Source: Ruminococcus sp. (lineage in GTDB: Bacteria; Bacillota; Clostridia; Oscillospirales; Ruminococcaceae). Taken from it: a stretch of 64,000 bases of DNA. Positions 61,448 through 64,000 of the stretch are shown piece after piece. The notes below the pieces were generated by a model. That model did not search any database and had not been told where the DNA came from. It saw only the letters and a program-made list of their open reading frames with translations. Each line of letters opens with the position of its first letter. Within the stretch, counting starts at the first letter, position 1. The stretch lies in assembly GCA_017543595.1 (NCBI GenBank), contig JAFYFU010000088.1, forward strand, positions 16,621-80,620, read 5' to 3'. The position numbers were made by a program, and so were the translations under genes.

Positions 61448-61552
61448 TCCTATTTAAAATCGTCAGATTTTGCCTTTTGTGGCTTGACATTTCGTTCACT
61501 TCGCAAGCTTCGTTCACTCTCATGTCAAGGGCAAAATCTTCCTCCTGAATTT
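61448..61552 (-). repeat. Palindromic repeat before the GHL10 gene
   Basis: On the minus strand: AGATTTTGCC, CTTGACAT, loop GAGTGAACGAAGCTTGCGAAGTGAACGAA in pieces, ATGTCAAG, GGCAAAATCT, then GACGATTTTAAATAGGAG and the start codon. Arms are perfectly matched. Confidence 0.87.
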
Positions 61553-61646
61553 ATATGACAATATATTATATGCGGAAAAATTTAAGGTTATTTCAAGATA
61601 TATTTATTATAATATATTATAATGAATTAAAACAGGAGCTGATAAA

Positions 61647-62504
61647 ATGAAAAGATTAACAGCATTGATAACTTTGTTCTTTATGATGTTTTCGCTTACT
61701 TCATGCACAGAAGAAGATGAAGTAATAATTATTGACGAAATACAGCAGGAAACCGTAAACGTAACAGAACTTGATTTGACAGTCTTTGATGTCGGAAAAG
61801 CCGATTCTATGGTTCTCACTTCCGAAAACAGTACGGTAATAATTGACTGCGGAGAAAAAGGTGACGGCAAAGAGATTCTTGAATATCTCGAAGAAAAAAA
61901 TATAACTTCCGTTGACTACCTGATAATTACCCATTATGACAAAGACCATGTTGGCGGTGCGGCAAAAGTTATAAATAATATAGAAGTAAAAAATGTTCTC
62001 GCTCCCGATTATGAGGAATCAAGCGATGAAACGGAAAAATATCAGAAAGCCTTGAATGAATCGGGTATAACTCCGCAGATTCTCACAAGCGATATTTCTT
62101 TTACTCTTGATGATGCGGAATATACCGTATATGCACCTAAACAGACCGACTACGGCGAAAATAACGACAACGATTTTTCACTTGTCACAAAAATAACCCA
62201 CGGCAATAATGTACTGCTTTTCACGGGGGATTCTATGGAGGCAAGGCTTGAAGAAATTATGGATATAGGAAACTGCGATTTCCTTAAAGTCCCCTATCAC
62301 GGCAGAAAACTTGATAATTTAAGCGAATTTCTAAACGCAGTAACCCCTGAAACGGCTGTCGTCTGCACCTCCGAAAGCGAATTTGCAAACAGTACAAAAA
62401 AAGAACTCGAAAAACGAAACATAGAATATTATACTACTTTTCAAAACGGACAGATTTCAGTGATAAGTGACGGCAACACAATTGATATAAGCACCGAAAA
62501 ATAA
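61647..62504 (+). CDS. MBL-fold lipoprotein (ComEC C-domain-like)
   Basis: 285 residues. Lipoprotein signal ending SLTSC (Cys20). The rest is a metallo-beta-lactamase domain of the ComEC/Rec2 type: LTVFDVGKADSMVLTS, IIDCGEKGDG, then LIITHYDKDHVGGAAKV with the metal-binding H-x-D-x-DH, VLLFTGDSMEARL and DFLKVPYHGR. Stand-alone exported forms are common in Clostridia and may be nucleases. Ribosome site CAGGAGC; a terminator follows the stop. Confidence 0.85.
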   Translation: MKRLTALITLFFMMFSLTSCTEEDEVIIIDEIQQETVNVTELDLTVFDVGKADSMVLTSENSTVIIDCGEKGDGKEILEYLEEKNITSVDYLIITHYDKDHVGGAAKVINNIEVKNVLAPDYEESSDETEKYQKALNESGITPQILTSDISFTLDDAEYTVYAPKQTDYGENNDNDFSLVTKITHGNNVLLFTGDSMEARLEEIMDIGNCDFLKVPYHGRKLDNLSEFLNAVTPETAVVCTSESEFANSTKKELEKRNIEYYTTFQNGQISVISDGNTIDISTEK

Positions 62505-62508
62505 AAAA

Positions 62509-62536
62509 ACAGCACCTCTTTCGGGGTGCTGTCTTT
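62509..62536 (+). terminator. Intrinsic terminator after the MBL-fold gene
   Basis: ACAGCACC (62509-62516) pairs with GGTGCTGT (62525-62532), followed by CTTTG; an A-run precedes it, so it may also stop the convergent aldolase gene. Confidence 0.75.
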
Positions 62537-62551
62537 GATAAATAAATTAAA

Positions 62552-63415
62552 TTATGCCTTGTTTACGCTGCCGAAAAGTTCCATTTTCTCCTTAACCTTA
62601 GCCTTGATAGCTTCAAATCCGGGAGCGAGGAGTTTTCTGGGGTCAAAGCCCTTGCCCTGCTTGTCCTTGCCTGCTTCGATGTAGCCTCTTGTTGCATCGG
62701 CAAATACGAGCTGGCACTCTGTATTAACATTGATTTTAGCAACGCCGAGAGAAATAGCCTTTGTAATCTGGTCATCGGGAATACCTGTACCGCCGTGGAG
62801 AACAAGAGGCATATCGCCTACTGTATTCTTGATAGCTTCGAGAGTTTCAAAGCTGAGACCCTCCCAGTTTGCGGGATATACACCGTGGATATTGCCGATA
62901 CCTGCTGCAAGGAAGTCAACGCCGAGGTCTGCAATCTGCTTGCACTCGTTGGGGTCAGCACATTCGCCCTTACCGATAACGCCGTCTTCTTCACCGCCGA
63001 TAGCACCTACTTCTGCTTCAATAGAAAGACCGAGGTGATGTGCAGCGTTTACGAGTTCGGTTGTCTTTGCAACGTTTTCCTCAATCGGGAAGTGTGAACC
63101 GTCAAACATAACAGAAGTAAATCCAGCTTCGATACAAGCCTTTGTTCCTTCGTATGTACCGTGATCCAAGTGAAGAGCTACAGGAACTGTAATTCCCAAA
63201 GACTCGTCCATAGCCTTAACCATAGCAGCTACGGTCTTGAATCCTGTCATGTACTTTCCTGCACCTTCAGATACACCAAGGATTACAGGTGACTTGCATT
63301 CTTCAGCAGTAAGTAAAATAGCCTTTGTCCATTCAAGGTTGTTGATGTTGAACTGACCAACGGCATAGTGTCCTGCTTTTGCTTTGTCTAACATTTCTTT
63401 TGCAGATACTAACAT
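62552..63415 (-). CDS. fba: Class II fructose-bisphosphate aldolase
   Basis: Cleaves fructose 1,6-bisphosphate in glycolysis, zinc dependent. 287 residues. Zinc ligands and active site: ALHLDHGTYEG near residue 82, MFDGSHFPIEENV near residue 104, EAEVGAIGG near residue 132, HGVYPANWEG near residue 178 and LHGGTGIPDDQI near residue 208, all conserved. An oddity is a change of codon use inside the gene: the first 95 codons use TTA/TTG/CTT for Leu, CCT for Pro and GGA for Gly with no CTC, while the rest uses CTC, CCC and GGC like the other genes in the window. See findings. Confidence 0.95.
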   Translation of the reverse strand: MLVSAKEMLDKAKAGHYAVGQFNINNLEWTKAILLTAEECKSPVILGVSEGAGKYMTGFKTVAAMVKAMDESLGITVPVALHLDHGTYEGTKACIEAGFTSVMFDGSHFPIEENVAKTTELVNAAHHLGLSIEAEVGAIGGEEDGVIGKGECADPNECKQIADLGVDFLAAGIGNIHGVYPANWEGLSFETLEAIKNTVGDMPLVLHGGTGIPDDQITKAISLGVAKINVNTECQLVFADATRGYIEAGKDKQGKGFDPRKLLAPGFEAIKAKVKEKMELFGSVNKA

Positions 63416-63522
63416 AAATAGTTTCCTCCATTCTTTCCCCCTCTGAAATTCAGAAGGATATTATTATCAACACGGGCTTTCCCGTAAGATTTCCGCTTTC
63501 AATTATAGCTTAAATCCCTGCC

Positions 63523-64000
63523 TCATTCAACTATGATTTCCATAGCCTGAGGGATATTGGCAATCAAAACACTTTCCGGATCTCCGCCATATTCCCCGTC
63601 CAATGTCCAGGGCACCTTTTCGTTACAGGTAAACTTAATTTGATTGGTTTTAAAGGAGTACACCAATTCCGTATCCTTTGCCAATCCTGTCAAAAAGGCC
63701 AGGATTTCATTTAACTCAATGGGATTCTTCGGTGTCTTAATCAAAGTCACCTCAAAAAGTCCGTCGTTTAATTCAATGTTTCCCGGAATAATACCTTTAA
63801 ATCCACCTACTGACATGGTATTTGTCACCATTCCGTAGATAAATTCATCATAGAAAATATTGCCGTCATGTTCTACCAACATACGGAAAGAAGGAATATC
63901 CCAAAGCTGTTTCATTCCTTCCAAAATATAAGCGGCATGTCCCAACATGTTTTTCAGATTCTGGTCTGTAGCATAGGATACTTCTGTAAAAATACAAAAA
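63523..64000 (-). CDS. Diacylglycerol/lipid kinase (YegS/DgkB type), C-terminal part
   Basis: The gene runs off the right edge; 158 codons are visible. In frame before the internal ATG at 63948 one reads FTEVSYATDQNLKN, then MLGHAAYILEGM, the 'f..vsY.t.q..Kn.lGh.aY.leG' segment of DgkB/YegS lipid kinases. Further on come FKGIIPGNIELNDGLFEV (pattern ..p.a.l.DG.l.v) and VPWTLDGEYGG. It would phosphorylate diacylglycerol or a related lipid. Codons are unlike the rest of the window (TTG dominant for Leu, CCG for Pro). Confidence 0.85.
   Translation of the reverse strand, partial: FCIFTEVSYATDQNLKNMLGHAAYILEGMKQLWDIPSFRMLVEHDGNIFYDEFIYGMVTNTMSVGGFKGIIPGNIELNDGLFEVTLIKTPKNPIELNEILAFLTGLAKDTELVYSFKTNQIKFTCNEKVPWTLDGEYGGDPESVLIANIPQAMEIIVE

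Overview
This window reads as a low-GC, Gram-positive anaerobe of the Clostridia, most likely an Oscillospiraceae/Ruminococcus-type organism. The basis is the mix of T-box and cobalamin riboswitch control, strong TTGACA-17-TATAAT promoters, AGGAGG ribosome sites, lipobox lipoproteins, the anaerobic (cobalt-early) cobalamin pathway, SpoIID-like and peptidoglycan-binding proteins, and heavy use of CCC, CTC/CTT and GAA codons. The genus is inference.

Layout. 1-1110: start of an alpha-amylase-family gene (minus) and an HD-domain phosphohydrolase. 1269-6410: tRNA-Pro, then a valine T-box leader and valS-mmcQ/yjbR-Dabb-folC. 6429-9845: a DUF1858 gene and a TetR regulator with overlapping divergent promoters and a perfect palindrome, a DUF3810 membrane protease, a zinc phospholipase C-like protein and tRNA-Arg. 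9849-10790: two paralogous small secreted proteins with identical 74-nt leaders. 10858-16072 (minus): a fused MFS/spermidine synthase, a QueC-like PP-loop protein, radA and a lipoprotein. 16457-25027: a GGDEF/EAL protein and pyrC-pyrF-carA-carB. 25093-29286: MscS, two FAD oxidoreductases and a small protein. 29290-44993: rsmA followed by sixteen tightly packed cobalamin genes. 45051-50734: a cobalamin riboswitch controlling an exported CbiK-type chelatase, a two-domain lipoprotein and a BtuFCD-like importer. 50765-55582 (minus): aspartate kinase, tex and an alpha/beta hydrolase. 55704-59302: three genes of a putative cell-wall/spore set. 59352-64000: lipoproteins (one a GHL10 hydrolase, one an MBL-fold protein), class II aldolase and part of a diacylglycerol kinase.

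How the genes work together. The cobalamin block carries precorrin methylation and ring contraction (cbiL, D, F, G, H, J, ET, C), amidation (cbiA, cbiP), aminopropanol arm (cobD, cbiB) and nucleotide loop assembly (cobU, cobS, cobT, cobC). A cytosolic cobaltochelatase and the corrinoid adenosyltransferase are not in the window. The only chelatase here is predicted to sit outside the cell on a lipid anchor, next to a corrinoid/haem-type importer and behind a B12 riboswitch.

The most unusual feature is a family of palindromic repeats (about 80-95 bp per unit) in at least eight places. Their arms vary between copies but keep pairing, one copy is inserted inside another, one locus shows a filled site beside an empty one, and in seven places the element ends within a few bases of a start codon, always in the same orientation. 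No transposase for them is visible here. At the right edge, codon use shifts inside the aldolase gene, which suggests recombination or a chimeric contig.
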